The translations under genes and the position numbers were made by a program. Source: Palsa-851 sp035534435 (GTDB lineage: Bacteria > Chloroflexota > Dormibacteria > Aeolococcales > Aeolococcaceae). From it: DNA of 40,460 bases. The stretch lies in NCBI GenBank assembly GCA_035534435.1, contig DATLRX010000085.1:1-40460 (forward strand). The letters run 5' to 3'. Shown piece by piece: positions 15,760-24,126 of this stretch. The notes under the pieces were generated by a model that saw only the letters and a program-made list of their open reading frames with translations, had not been told where the DNA came from and did no database searches. The stretch's first letter is position 1; every line of letters begins with the position of its first letter.

Positions 15760-17340
15760 CTACGCGGGTGGCTTCCGGATGCGGCGCGCCGGGTGCGCGA
15801 ACAGGCTGTAGATGGCGCCGAGGGCGACGATGATCACGACGACGATCAAGGTGATCCAGTCGTAGTTGAAGAGCGCTCCCCGGGGACTGCTGACGCCCGA
15901 GGGGATGAGGATGTTGACCAGCATCGCCGTGAGCCAGACGAGCCCCGCGATCATCACCGGGAGCGCCCAGGCGCCGAGCTTGAACGCACCGGCGGGCCGC
16001 CAGCCACGCAGCCGCGCGATCAACGCCGCCAGGACGACGAGCAGGAAGGAGAGGTAGATCCCGGATACGGCGAACGACACGAGCAGGAAGAGCGCGTTGA
16101 CATGCGCGGGGATCGTGATGAAGAGGATCGAGATGTTCGAGGACGGGGTGAAGCGCGCGAGGACGGCGAAGAGCGCCGGGATGATCGCGGCGACGATGAG
16201 CGCATTGGCAGGCGTCCGGAAGCGCGGTGACACCCGCGCGAGGGTCGCGCTCGCCGGGAGCGCATGGTCGCGACTGTACGAGTAGATGACACGGGCGGCG
16301 GCGGCCTGAATCGCAAGACCGCAGCTGAAGAACGCGAAGCAGACGACGAAGAGCGCAAGGTCCTGGATGAACTGGCCGGAGACGTTGGAGCCGATGAGGA
16401 ACGGCACCCCGCCGCTGACGGTCTGTGCAAGGCCGTTCTTCCCGGCCGGGATCGTGAGCAGCAGAGCCGCCACCAGCACGAAGCTGGTCACGCCGGCCGT
16501 GATCAGCGACGAGATGATCGCGCGAGGGACGCGCCGCGATGCCTGCACCACCTCCTCGGCGACGTCGCCGGCGGACTCGAAGCCGTAGAAGATGTAGACG
16601 TGGGCCAGGATGGCCACGAACGCCGCTCCCAGCCACCAGTTCCCACCGAAGTCGACACCAAGAGGATTGGACGCCACGGTCTCGGCGCCCTGCGAGCTGA
16701 ACAGGAAGCCGAGATCATGGTGGAACCCGGTGATCGCCAGCAGGATGGCGATGCCGAACGTTCCGATGATCTCGAAGTAGACGCCGATCTGCGAGATCCG
16801 GCCGAGGAAGTTCACGCCGCCGACGTTGAAGGCGAGCTGGACGAGGATCAGCACGATCGTGAAGATCAGGATCTGGTTGGGATCGGCGAAGTTGAAGGTC
16901 GTGTGGAAGAGGCTGTTGAGCAGCGGGGCCGCGTAGATCACGAACCCGGTGTCGACGGAGGCGACGGTCATGATCAACGCCCAGCCGTAGATCCAGCCGA
17001 CCCACCACCCATAGCCCGGGCCGATGAGGTTCTTGCCCCACTGGAACAGCGCGCCGGCGATGGGGTAGTGACTGCCGAGCTCGGCGAACACCAGGGCGAC
17101 GAAGAGCTGGCCCACCACGACGATCGGCATGAGCCAGATGTAGCGAGGACCCGCGGTGCCCACCCCGAGCACGAAGAGGGAGTAGATGCCGACGACCGGC
17201 GAGATGTAGCAGAAGGCAACCGCGAAGTTCTCGAAGAGGTTGAGAACCCGCTTCAACTCCTGGCCGTACCCGAACCGCGCCAGCTGAGCGGCGTCCGCAT
17301 CTCCATGGGCTGCCTGAGGGACAACTGGACTGCCGCTCAT
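15760..17340 (-). CDS. APC-superfamily amino acid/amine permease
   Basis: A 526-residue secondary transporter with about 12-14 membrane spans. The N-terminal FGYGQELKRVLNLFENFAVA followed by CYISPVVGIYSLF is the unwound first-span region of the amino acid/choline/GABA (ACT) group of the APC superfamily, and YGFESAGDVAEEV in the middle is the conserved span-6 break that binds substrate. It probably imports an amino acid or amine with protons. ATG 17340 has a GGAGGAG site immediately upstream. The gene is divergent from the EamA transporter and preceded by a promoter (17393-17422) and a strong leader hairpin (17362-17384). The substrate is not predictable from what I see. Confidence 0.9.
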   Translation of the reverse strand: MSGSPVVPQAAHGDADAAQLARFGYGQELKRVLNLFENFAVAFCYISPVVGIYSLFVLGVGTAGPRYIWLMPIVVVGQLFVALVFAELGSHYPIAGALFQWGKNLIGPGYGWWVGWIYGWALIMTVASVDTGFVIYAAPLLNSLFHTTFNFADPNQILIFTIVLILVQLAFNVGGVNFLGRISQIGVYFEIIGTFGIAILLAITGFHHDLGFLFSSQGAETVASNPLGVDFGGNWWLGAAFVAILAHVYIFYGFESAGDVAEEVVQASRRVPRAIISSLITAGVTSFVLVAALLLTIPAGKNGLAQTVSGGVPFLIGSNVSGQFIQDLALFVVCFAFFSCGLAIQAAAARVIYSYSRDHALPASATLARVSPRFRTPANALIVAAIIPALFAVLARFTPSSNISILFITIPAHVNALFLLVSFAVSGIYLSFLLVVLAALIARLRGWRPAGAFKLGAWALPVMIAGLVWLTAMLVNILIPSGVSSPRGALFNYDWITLIVVVIIVALGAIYSLFAHPARRIRKPPA

Positions 17341-17361
17341 GGCTCCTCCATCCGTTGTGTG

Positions 17362-17384
17362 GCGCCGCCCCCGCCGGGCGGCGC
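17362..17384 (-). promoter_or_regulatory. GC-rich hairpin in the leader of the permease mRNA
   Basis: GCGCCGCCC-N5-GGGCGGCGC is a perfect 9-bp stem lying between the predicted transcript start (about 17386) and the ribosome binding site. It would form at the extreme 5' end of the mRNA, where it could protect the transcript or bind a protein. I do not recognise a known riboswitch. Confidence 0.4.
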
Positions 17385-17392
17385 GCGGGCGA

Positions 17393-17422
17393 AGTATCGA
17401 CTACCGAATGAGTGGTCCGCAA
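17393..17422 (-). promoter_or_regulatory. Promoter of the APC permease gene
   Basis: On the minus strand TTGCGG (17422-17417) and GATACT (17398-17393) are 18 nt apart, placing the transcript start near 17386 and about 46 nt before the ATG. Confidence 0.4.
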
Positions 17423-17513
17423 GCGGTCGTGGTCGCGTCGACGTCGGCAACCAACCGTCTCCACCGTCTGCCCGAAACGGGAATGGGACCGGGCCCTGCA
17501 ACATCTGCGAGGC

Positions 17514-18350
17514 ATGGCCTCGCTCTCCCCCTTTGCGGCAATGGCGGCCGCGGTCACCCTCGGCGTCGCCGATTTCACCGGCGGCCGCGCCGGACGCAGG
17601 ACGAGTGCGCCGAGTGCCGCGATCGGGATCGAGCTCGTCGGACTCATCGTCTTGCCGTTCGCGGTGCTGCTCCTCCCGCGCGGCATCGACGGGCTCGCGG
17701 CGCTCCAGGGGTTCGCCGGCGGTGCAGTCGGGGGCCTGGGCCTGATCGCCTTCTATCGGGCGATGGCGCTCAACCTCATCGGCGTCGTTGCGCCGATCAC
17801 CGGGTTCGTGGCGGCGGCACTGCCGGTGGCGGTCGGTCTCATCGGCGGGGACCACCTCGGCGCCTGGCAGCTCGCGGGCATCGCGCTCGGGCTCGTCGGA
17901 TTGCTCCTGGTCACCGGCGCCGGCAGTGAGACAGCGAAGAACGCGCGTCGCGGCGTGCTCCTGGCGCTGCTCGCCGGCGTCACCTTCGGACTGTTCTTCA
18001 TCCTCTTCCATGCAGCGAGCCGTGCCGGCGTCACCGCGTTCCTGAGCGGACGCCTCGGCTCGAGCTTCGCCGCATTCCTTGCCGCGATCGTCAGCGGCAC
18101 GTCGATCGCGATCCGCCGACCGGCGTGGCGGTTGATCGCGTTCGGCGGGGTGCTCGACGGAGTCGGCGTCGTGCTCTTTCTGTACGCGACTCACACCGGC
18201 CTGCTGTCGATCAGCGCGGTGCTGACGTCGTTCTACCCGGCGTTCACCGTGCTGTGCGCCCGGTTCCTGACGCACGAGCGGCTGACGCGGCTGCAAGCGC
18301 TCGGCGCGGTGATGGCCGTCGTCGCCATCGCACTCATCGCGGTGACGTGA
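17514..18350 (+). CDS. EamA/DMT-family transporter
   Basis: A 278-residue inner-membrane protein of the drug/metabolite transporter superfamily: ten spans arranged as two EamA repeats of five. The first repeat ends with LAGIALGLVGLLLVTGAG and the second with LGAVMAVVAIALIAV, the usual closing helices; SAVLTSFYPAFTVLCARFLTHERLT is the characteristic end of repeat two. ATG 17514 is used because the 34 upstream codons are basic and unlike the family. Members export amino acids, nucleosides or other metabolites; the cargo is unknown. It ends in a convergent hairpin shared with the next gene. Confidence 0.87.
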   Translation: MASLSPFAAMAAAVTLGVADFTGGRAGRRTSAPSAAIGIELVGLIVLPFAVLLLPRGIDGLAALQGFAGGAVGGLGLIAFYRAMALNLIGVVAPITGFVAAALPVAVGLIGGDHLGAWQLAGIALGLVGLLLVTGAGSETAKNARRGVLLALLAGVTFGLFFILFHAASRAGVTAFLSGRLGSSFAAFLAAIVSGTSIAIRRPAWRLIAFGGVLDGVGVVLFLYATHTGLLSISAVLTSFYPAFTVLCARFLTHERLTRLQALGAVMAVVAIALIAVT

Positions 18351-18365
18351 AATGCAATCGCACGG

Positions 18366-18390
18366 CGCCCGGTGCCGGCTGCACCGGGCG
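18366..18390. terminator. Bidirectional hairpin between convergent genes
   Basis: CGCCCGGTGC-N5-GCACCGGGCG, a perfect 10-bp GC-rich stem, fills the 52-nt gap between the EamA stop (18350) and the monooxygenase-like stop (18403). It probably ends both transcripts although neither side has a T-run. Confidence 0.6.
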
Positions 18391-18402
18391 TCGCGACGAT
18401 CG

Positions 18403-18723
18403 TCAGACCGTGACGGGCGACGTGAGCGTTCCGATCGTGCCCCAGACGTCGGTCACATCCAGGACGACCGACTCGGGCTCCGGCGGCATCTCGGCGAAGC
18501 CGGCGTCGCGAAGGACCCTGCCGATGACCGGGTGGAGGCGGTCGTCGACGAACCGCTGGTGCGCCGCCTGCGACTCCCACACGTCGATGTACCGCAGTCC
18601 CCGCTCGCGCTGAATGACGAGGTGCACGATCAGGCCCTCGGGGACCGCCTCGCCGAGCTGCTCCATGATCGTTCGGTAGATGTCCATGGTGATCGGCACG
18701 TCCTGCTGGAATGCGAATGCCAT
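18403..18723 (-). CDS. Small dimeric alpha/beta-barrel (antibiotic-biosynthesis-monooxygenase-like) protein
   Basis: A 106-residue cytosolic protein. The beta-alpha-beta run with DIYRTIMEQLGEAVPEGLIVHLV then GLRYIDVWESQAAHQRFVDDRLHPVI is typical of stress-responsive or antibiotic-biosynthesis monooxygenase-like ferredoxin folds, which act as dimers on aromatic compounds or heme, or merely bind ligands. The ATG follows a GGGAGG site with good spacing. It is divergent from a TetR regulator across a 96-nt gap holding a palindrome, so is likely repressed by that regulator and induced by its ligand. The chemistry is unknown. Confidence 0.7.
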   Translation of the reverse strand: MAFAFQQDVPITMDIYRTIMEQLGEAVPEGLIVHLVIQRERGLRYIDVWESQAAHQRFVDDRLHPVIGRVLRDAGFAEMPPEPESVVLDVTDVWGTIGTLTSPVTV

Positions 18724-18775
18724 GTCGGTTCCTCCCGCGAGCTCGTGCCTTTCGATCCGAGTTCACACTGATTCG

Positions 18776-18792
18776 TCCTAGCTTCACTAGGA
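18776..18792. promoter_or_regulatory. TetR-type operator between divergent genes
   Basis: TCCTAG-N5-CTAGGA is a perfect inverted repeat in the gap between the TetR gene and the monooxygenase-like gene, overlapping the place where the rightward -35 box would fall. It is the natural candidate for the autoregulatory site of the TetR protein. Confidence 0.55.
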
Positions 18793-18807
18793 TCGTCCGT
18801 CGCATGC

Positions 18808-18813
18808 TAGGCT
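18808..18813 (+). promoter_or_regulatory. -10 box for leaderless transcription of the TetR gene
   Basis: TAGGCT ends 6 nt before GTG 18820 and no Shine-Dalgarno is present. The same hexamer with the same spacing precedes ftsH at 29217. Confidence 0.45.
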
Positions 18814-18819
18814 CATCTC

Positions 18820-19470
18820 GTGGGCGATGTCAAGTCCCGGCGCACATACACCTCACGGCTTCGCGAGGAGCAGGCGAGGCACACGCGGATTCGGGTGCTC
18901 GAGGCGGCGCAGCGACGGTTCACGGCGGCCGGGTATGCCGCGACCACGGTGGAGAGCATCGCGCGCGAGGCCGGAGTCGCCGTCGACACCGTGTACACGA
19001 TCTTCGGCACCAAGCGCGACCTCCTCGCGCAACTCGCGTCCTTCCGTGCCGCGGGAAACGATGAGCCGGTCGCCGTCATCGACCAGGCTGAACCGCAGGC
19101 GGTCCGTCGCGAGACGGACCAGCGGCGTCAGCTCGCGATGTTCGCGAGCAGCGTGACCACCATCATCGAGCGCGTGCGGCCGGTCGACGACATCCTGCGC
19201 AGTGCCGCGGCCGTCGACGCGAGCATCGCCACGCTCCGTGCTCGGATCCAGGACGAGCGGTTCGGGAGCATGCGAACGTTCGCGGGATGGGTCGCGAAGC
19301 ACGGCCCGCTCCGTGGCGGCATTTCCACGAGCGATGCCGCGATCATCATCTGGACGCTCACGAGCCCTGAGGTCCATCAGCTGATATGCGATGCCCGTGG
19401 GTGGTCGCGAACGCGCTACATCCGGTGGCTCACGGAAACGCTGACGGCGACGCTGCTTCCCGGCGACTGA
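18820..19470 (+). CDS. TetR/AcrR-family transcriptional regulator
   Basis: A 216-residue repressor-type protein. The N-terminal DNA-binding domain is clear at about residues 21-70: RIRVLEAAQRRFTAAGYAAT, then the helix-turn-helix TVESIAREAGVAVDTVYTIF and the family's closing GTKRDLL. The C-terminal ligand-binding half is helical and not further identifiable; it has an Arg/Asp-rich stretch around RVRPVDDILRSAA. The start is GTG 18820, 6 nt after a TAGGCT box, hence probably leaderless. It is divergent from the small monooxygenase-like gene and likely represses both through the palindrome at 18776-18792. The stop codon lies in a hairpin arm shared with the convergent MBL gene. Confidence 0.9.
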   Translation: MGDVKSRRTYTSRLREEQARHTRIRVLEAAQRRFTAAGYAATTVESIAREAGVAVDTVYTIFGTKRDLLAQLASFRAAGNDEPVAVIDQAEPQAVRRETDQRRQLAMFASSVTTIIERVRPVDDILRSAAAVDASIATLRARIQDERFGSMRTFAGWVAKHGPLRGGISTSDAAIIIWTLTSPEVHQLICDARGWSRTRYIRWLTETLTATLLPGD

Positions 19471-19483
19471 CTGCGCGAGTCAG
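19467..19483. terminator. Short hairpin containing both convergent stop codons
   Basis: CTGACT-N5-AGTCAG is a perfect 6-bp inverted repeat; its arms contain the TGA of the TetR gene (19468-19470) and the TGA of the MBL gene (19482-19480). The two genes are only 9 nt apart. It may be a weak bidirectional terminator. Confidence 0.35.
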
Positions 19484-20562
19484 GCGATCGCCGGCGACGA
19501 CTCGAACTCGAATCGTGTCCCCACGCTGTTCTGAATGAACGCATCGGGAAAGCGGCTCGCCACGGCTCGAACCGCGCGCAACCCGGTGCAGTGCGCTGGA
19601 ACGATCACGTCCGGACCGATGCCGGCGAGTGCCTCCACGGTGGTGTCGACGATCGGGTCGAACAGCGGACCACTCAGATGGAACCCGCCGATGATGGCGT
19701 GCACCTTGCTGACGTTCGTGAGCCGCTGCGCGTACCGGACGATGTTGACGATGCCCGCGTGCCCGCAGCCGGTCAGCACGACCAGCCCCTTGCCGCGGAC
19801 CTCCACGACGAGTGCCTGGTCGTCGAGGATGAGCGGATCCGGCACCCACGCGTCATCCCGGTACGCCTGGTGCACCGCGAAGCCCTGCTCGAACGGCGTC
19901 GTGCGATCCACCTCCCCCGTGATGAGGATCGATCCGCCGAGGAGGAATGACGGCCTGCGGTCCTCGATGATTTCGAAGCCGGCGTCGACCATGGCGCTGC
20001 GACTTGTCGACGGCAGCACGAAGGGGTCGCGACCCGGCAGGGCGAGCCGGCGTCGAGTCCAGAACTCGGGATGGATGATGACTGGCAGATTCGGCCGCCC
20101 GACGGCCCGCACGAATCCATCGAGACCGGTCGTGTGGTCGAAGTGCCCATGGCTGAGCACGACTGCCTCGGCGTCCTTCGGATCAAGGTTGAGCCTGCGC
20201 ATGTTGCCGGCCATGCCGTCGGGACTGAGTCCGGTGTCGAAGATCACATGCCGTTGCCGCCCGCCGCTCACCACGGTCACATACGCCGAGAAGCCGTGCT
20301 CCGCGCGGAGAGGATCAACCACCGTCTGGCCGTCGGTGAAGGCGGCGGCGACCGTCGGCGCGTGCGCTATCGGGGTGGCGAGTCCCACCCGATGCGCCGG
20401 GCCCTGGTTGGCCAGCAACCCGTCGCTGACGTTGTCGACGAGTGTCGTGATATGCACTGAGTCGACAGGTTCGAGCGCGATGACGTCGGCGACGGGGCCG
20501 GCGACGTCCAGTGGGGGAACCGCATCGACGGGGCCGAGCACGCCGGAGCCACCTGCGCACAT
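19480..20562 (-). CDS. MBL-fold metallo-hydrolase (COG1237-like)
   Basis: A 360-residue metallo-beta-lactamase-fold enzyme. The metal site HGHFDH is at 138-143 and later ligands are probably in VVLTGCGHAGI and AIIGGFHL. The N-terminal HITTLVDNVSDGLL...LRAEHGFSAYV matches the COG1237 group, annotated as dihydropterin-ribofuranosyl-aminobenzene phosphate synthase in methanogens; in bacteria the function is not established. There is no signal peptide. ATG 20562 follows an AGGAG site that overlaps the stop of the S9 peptidase gene 11 nt upstream, so the two are cotranscribed. Confidence 0.82.
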   Translation of the reverse strand: MCAGGSGVLGPVDAVPPLDVAGPVADVIALEPVDSVHITTLVDNVSDGLLANQGPAHRVGLATPIAHAPTVAAAFTDGQTVVDPLRAEHGFSAYVTVVSGGRQRHVIFDTGLSPDGMAGNMRRLNLDPKDAEAVVLSHGHFDHTTGLDGFVRAVGRPNLPVIIHPEFWTRRRLALPGRDPFVLPSTSRSAMVDAGFEIIEDRRPSFLLGGSILITGEVDRTTPFEQGFAVHQAYRDDAWVPDPLILDDQALVVEVRGKGLVVLTGCGHAGIVNIVRYAQRLTNVSKVHAIIGGFHLSGPLFDPIVDTTVEALAGIGPDVIVPAHCTGLRAVRAVASRFPDAFIQNSVGTRFEFESSPAIA

Positions 20563-20573
20563 GTGTCGCTCTC

Positions 20574-22673
20574 CTATGTGCCCGCGCTGGGTATCCCGAG
20601 CGCGTGCCGGATGAACTCGAGCTCGAGGAGCAGGAGGTTCTCCGCGATCACCGGGTCGTTGGCCATGTGCGTCGCACCCGTCAGCGGCAGCACGGTGTGC
20701 GCCCGACCCGCCGCGAGCAGTGCGGACGAGAAGCGCAGCGTGTGCGCGACGACGACGTTGTCGTCGCTCAAACCGTGGATGAGCATCAGCGGCCGCTCGA
20801 GTTGACCGGCCTGGCGCAGCAGCGACATCTGGTCGTAGTTCGCTGGCTCGCGGGCCGGATGACCGAGGTATCGCTCGGTGTAATGCGTGTCGTAGAGACC
20901 CCAATCGGTGACGGGGGCGCCGCTCACCGCAACGTGGAACACGTCGGGACGGCGCAGAACGGCCAGCGCCGCGAGGTACCCGCCGTACGACCATCCGCGA
21001 ATCGCGACGCGTGAGAGGTCGAAGTCCGGCCACCGCGCCGCGGCGGCGTGCAGCGCATCGACCTGGTCCTCGAGCACCGGAGTGGCCACGTCGCCCCGGA
21101 CCGATCGTTCCCATGCAGGGCCACCGCCGGGGGTCCCGCGCCCGTCGGTCACGAGCACCACGAACCCCTGGTCCGCGAACCACTGCGACTCGAAATAGCT
21201 GCCGGCGGCATCGAGGACCTGCTGATGCCGGGGACCGCCGTACGGGTCGAGCAGCACCGGCAGCGTCGCGCTGCCCGGTGTGTATCCATGTGGGAACAGC
21301 ACCGCCGCACGCAAGTCCCGCTCCCCGAGCGTGACCATGCGCACATTCAGTGCGATGGCCGGTTGCTCCGCGAACGACTCGATGCGCGCGACCTCCTGGT
21401 CACCGCGGTGCACCGAGACGCGCACACCGGGTGCGTCCAGTGCGCGCCTCACCAGCACGGTCGTACCGCCACTGCGGCGCGCCTGCGAGACACCGGCTGC
21501 GGTGAGCCCGGGCAGCGGCCGCACGCCATCGGTGCGCGACCACGTGTAGACACCGATCACCGTGCGCTCGACCGATGCGCTGAACAGCACGACATCGCCG
21601 TCGACGTCGAGCACTCCCCGCACCTCGAGCGTCGTGTCGGTGACGGGCTCATCGCCGACGAGCAGGCGTTTCGCGCCATCACGATCCGCGGTCCACACGA
21701 GCGTGCCGTCGGAAAGGTGAGCGGGCACACCACCCACGATGTCGACCCACCACTCGTCCACGTCGTCGCGCAGGACTGACGTCTCACCGGTGTCGGGATT
21801 CACGTCGAGGAGACGCATGGCGCGCTGATCGCGGGTCTGCACGACAACGAGCAGGCCGTGCTCGGACCAGTCCGCGGTGGTGACGTACTCGAACGCAGCA
21901 GCGTCCCACCTGACGGGCACCGACGTTCCGTCATGTCCGATGACGTGCAAGGACACCAGCGCGTTGTCGGTGCCCGCTTTCGGGTACGCCACCTCGGTGG
22001 GCCGGCTCTGCGGGTTTGACGGGTCGGCGATGTGCCATCGCTGCACAGGCGAAACGTCGACACGGGCCACGAGCAGACGCGAACCGTCGGGCGACCACCA
22101 GTACCCCTTCTGGCGCCCCATCTCCTCCGCCGCGACGAACTCCGCGAGCCCATACGTCACGTTGTCGTCGTCCGGCGCCGCGAGCACGCGGGGCGCCGCG
22201 CCGTCGACTGAGGCGGCGTGCAACGCGCCCCGCTCGACGTACGCGATGGACGTTCCCGTGGGATCGAGGTGCGGGTCGATGGCGACGCCACCGGTCGGGA
22301 TCTCGGTCAGCACCTGCGTTTCGAGATCCACGACGTACAAGCGCCCGCCGAGGTCGAAGAGCGCCCGGCGCAGAGCGCGATCCGCCGAGAAACGCACGAT
22401 GCCACCGGAGGATTCACGCGCGCGTTCGCGGCGCGCCCGCTCTTCGGCAGGGATCTCGCCGGCGCCGTTGCCGCCGACGGCTGTGGGATCGACGACGAGC
22501 CGTTCCGTGCCGCTCGCAACATCGAGCACCCAGAGGCAGGTCGCCTGGTCGGCACCGCTCCGCGTCCGCAGGAAGGCGACGCGACTGCCATCCGCCGAGA
22601 TCGCGACGTTGCGCGGTACGCCGAGCGAGAAGTGGCGGGTGCGCGCCTGCTGACGTGGGAAGCTCTCGGCCAT
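20574..22673 (-). CDS. S9-family (dipeptidyl-peptidase IV-like) serine peptidase
   Basis: A 699-residue peptidase with an N-terminal beta-propeller (DPP-IV type, about residues 20-430) and a C-terminal alpha/beta-hydrolase domain. The catalytic triad is visible: Ser562 in GWSYGG, Asp637 in HGLSDDNV and His669 in ATHMAN. The propeller segment YWWSPDGSRLLVARVD and the pair of glutamates in FVAAEEMGRQKGYWW match the DPP-IV substrate-anchoring region, suggesting removal of X-Pro dipeptides. No signal peptide is seen, so it is probably cytosolic. ATG 22673 is preferred over 22700 because conservation seems to begin there; neither has a strong ribosome binding site. It lies between the exchanger and MBL genes on one transcript. 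Confidence 0.9.
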   Translation of the reverse strand: MAESFPRQQARTRHFSLGVPRNVAISADGSRVAFLRTRSGADQATCLWVLDVASGTERLVVDPTAVGGNGAGEIPAEERARRERARESSGGIVRFSADRALRRALFDLGGRLYVVDLETQVLTEIPTGGVAIDPHLDPTGTSIAYVERGALHAASVDGAAPRVLAAPDDDNVTYGLAEFVAAEEMGRQKGYWWSPDGSRLLVARVDVSPVQRWHIADPSNPQSRPTEVAYPKAGTDNALVSLHVIGHDGTSVPVRWDAAAFEYVTTADWSEHGLLVVVQTRDQRAMRLLDVNPDTGETSVLRDDVDEWWVDIVGGVPAHLSDGTLVWTADRDGAKRLLVGDEPVTDTTLEVRGVLDVDGDVVLFSASVERTVIGVYTWSRTDGVRPLPGLTAAGVSQARRSGGTTVLVRRALDAPGVRVSVHRGDQEVARIESFAEQPAIALNVRMVTLGERDLRAAVLFPHGYTPGSATLPVLLDPYGGPRHQQVLDAAGSYFESQWFADQGFVVLVTDGRGTPGGGPAWERSVRGDVATPVLEDQVDALHAAAARWPDFDLSRVAIRGWSYGGYLAALAVLRRPDVFHVAVSGAPVTDWGLYDTHYTERYLGHPAREPANYDQMSLLRQAGQLERPLMLIHGLSDDNVVVAHTLRFSSALLAAGRAHTVLPLTGATHMANDPVIAENLLLLELEFIRHALGIPSAGT

Positions 22674-22718
22674 GTCCGAGATGGTGCCCCACTCGGGCAT
22701 GCGCCCGCTCGCCGTCGC

Positions 22719-23747
22719 CTACGCGCTCGCCACCGCATACACGACGAATGCGGCGTACGCGACGAGGAGGATCGCGGCCCCAAACCGCGTCAGCCGCCGG
22801 ACGACCAGCACGACCGCCAGAACGCTCATCCCCAGCAACCAGACGATGTAGCCGGGCGGCACGGCCGCACCGAGACTCGGCACGAACAGGAGTGGCGCCG
22901 CGATGCCGGCGATCAGGTTCAGCGTGTTGCTGTTGAACGTCGCGCTCACGACGGCGGCGCCATGGCCGCCGATCGCGAGCCGGATCGCCGCATAGGCGTT
23001 GGGCAGGCTCGTTGCACCCGCGAGCGCGGTGACGCCGATCAGGACCGTCGGGATGCGCCATCGCCCCCCGAGCACCAGCGCACTCTGGACGGCGAACGTC
23101 GCTCCGAGCACGATGATCGCGAGGCTCGGCGCCATGAGCAGCACCGGCCGCCAGGAACGTGGCGGTGCGATGATCCCGCCGAATCCCTCCAGCTCCGCCT
23201 CGAGCTCGTCGCCCTCCATGGCCGCTTCGCGCGACGCCGCCGCGAGCAGTGTGTGGACAGGCGCCGGCAGCGGGAGTCTCGCGACGGTGCGTGGTCGCAG
23301 CACGAGAAACAGCACGTATGGGACGAAGACGACCAGCACGAGCACCCATCCGACGACCACCGGAATGACGCCTGCGGTGGATCCTCCGACGGCGACGGTC
23401 ACCGCGATCGCGACGCCGGCGTCGACGGCGATCACGGCGCGATGCATGCGCAACTCGCCGCGCGCAAGAGCGGCACCCCCGAGAAGGATGGCGATGTTGA
23501 AGATGTTGGAGCCGAACACCACGCCGGCAGCCGTCGCGGCGGACCCGTTCGCCACGGCAGCCACTGACGATGAGATCTCCGGGGAGTCCGCGCACAGCGC
23601 GACGATGAGCCCGACCAGGCCGCCGAGCAGCGCGAGGTTGCGCGCAAGCCGCCCGACACCACGGACCAGGACTTCACTTGCGCCGAGCATCGCGACAATG
23701 GCGACGATCGCAACTGCGATGACGGCGGCGGTGGGGAGCGCGTTCAC
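22719..23747 (-). CDS. CaCA-superfamily cation exchanger with altered alpha-2 repeat
   Basis: A 342-residue membrane protein with about ten spans in two inverted halves joined by an acidic cytoplasmic loop (AAMEGDELEAELEGFGG, ~175-191). The first alpha repeat reads CADSPE...FGSN: the ion-coordinating Glu57 is kept, though the usual GTS is CAD. The second reads GATSLPN...FNSN: the matching glutamate is Asn250 and the GSN motif is NSN. In characterised Na+/Ca2+ exchangers both glutamates bind the cation, so stoichiometry or ion choice may differ here. The start is GTG 23747. It lies 46 nt upstream of the S9 gene and 92 nt downstream of the DUF6510 gene on the same strand. Confidence 0.83.
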   Translation of the reverse strand: MNALPTAAVIAVAIVAIVAMLGASEVLVRGVGRLARNLALLGGLVGLIVALCADSPEISSSVAAVANGSAATAAGVVFGSNIFNIAILLGGAALARGELRMHRAVIAVDAGVAIAVTVAVGGSTAGVIPVVVGWVLVLVVFVPYVLFLVLRPRTVARLPLPAPVHTLLAAASREAAMEGDELEAELEGFGGIIAPPRSWRPVLLMAPSLAIIVLGATFAVQSALVLGGRWRIPTVLIGVTALAGATSLPNAYAAIRLAIGGHGAAVVSATFNSNTLNLIAGIAAPLLFVPSLGAAVPPGYIVWLLGMSVLAVVLVVRRLTRFGAAILLVAYAAFVVYAVASA

Positions 23748-23839
23748 TGTGGCGTCTCACACGTCGGCTGTCGACGGGTTCGCGTGTGGCGAATGTGCGC
23801 CGGCATGATGCGTGACGACCTGGTGGCTCGTGTGTCGAG

Positions 23840-24124
23840 TTACGTCGTGGGAGGCTGCGAGACCTCGATCCAGGCAAGGTCCCGGAAGCCGATGCGCACG
23901 CGAGTCCGAGTGCGGACCACCACCATCAGCACGCTCTCGCACCCGGCGCAGCGGAGCACTGCGCCGGGCGACAGCGGGTACATGAACGCATGCTGTTCGC
24001 CCATGACCGCTATCGATCCGCAGGCCGCGCATGCGCCGCGGGCCGCGGTGATGTCCCCAACGAACAGTTCCTGCATGACTCCCGCCATCGCGTTGCCGTC
24101 GAGCTTCAGGTGCGCGCCGTCCAT
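23840..24124 (-). CDS. DUF6510 family zinc-ribbon protein
   Basis: A 94-residue protein. Four cysteines in two CxxC pairs, Cys32/Cys35 and Cys59/Cys62 (ACAACGS and RCAGCES), form a zinc ribbon, and the opening KLDGNAMAGVMQELF together with SVLMVVVR matches DUF6510. Function unknown; as I recall, such genes often accompany a sulfite-oxidase-like molybdoenzyme and a flavin reductase, as here. ATG 24124 has GGAGG at 6 nt; an ATG at 24130 overlaps the reductase stop (ATGA) but has no spacing to the site. A role in assembling or serving the redox pair is an inference from position only. Confidence 0.8.
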   Translation of the reverse strand: MDGAHLKLDGNAMAGVMQELFVGDITAARGACAACGSIAVMGEQHAFMYPLSPGAVLRCAGCESVLMVVVRTRTRVRIGFRDLAWIEVSQPPTT

Positions 24125-24126
24125 AG

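Noticed and set aside
16264..17745. Long plus-strand reading frame across the APC permease
   Set aside because: Low-complexity charged product, no conserved motif, and antisense to a well-supported permease gene.
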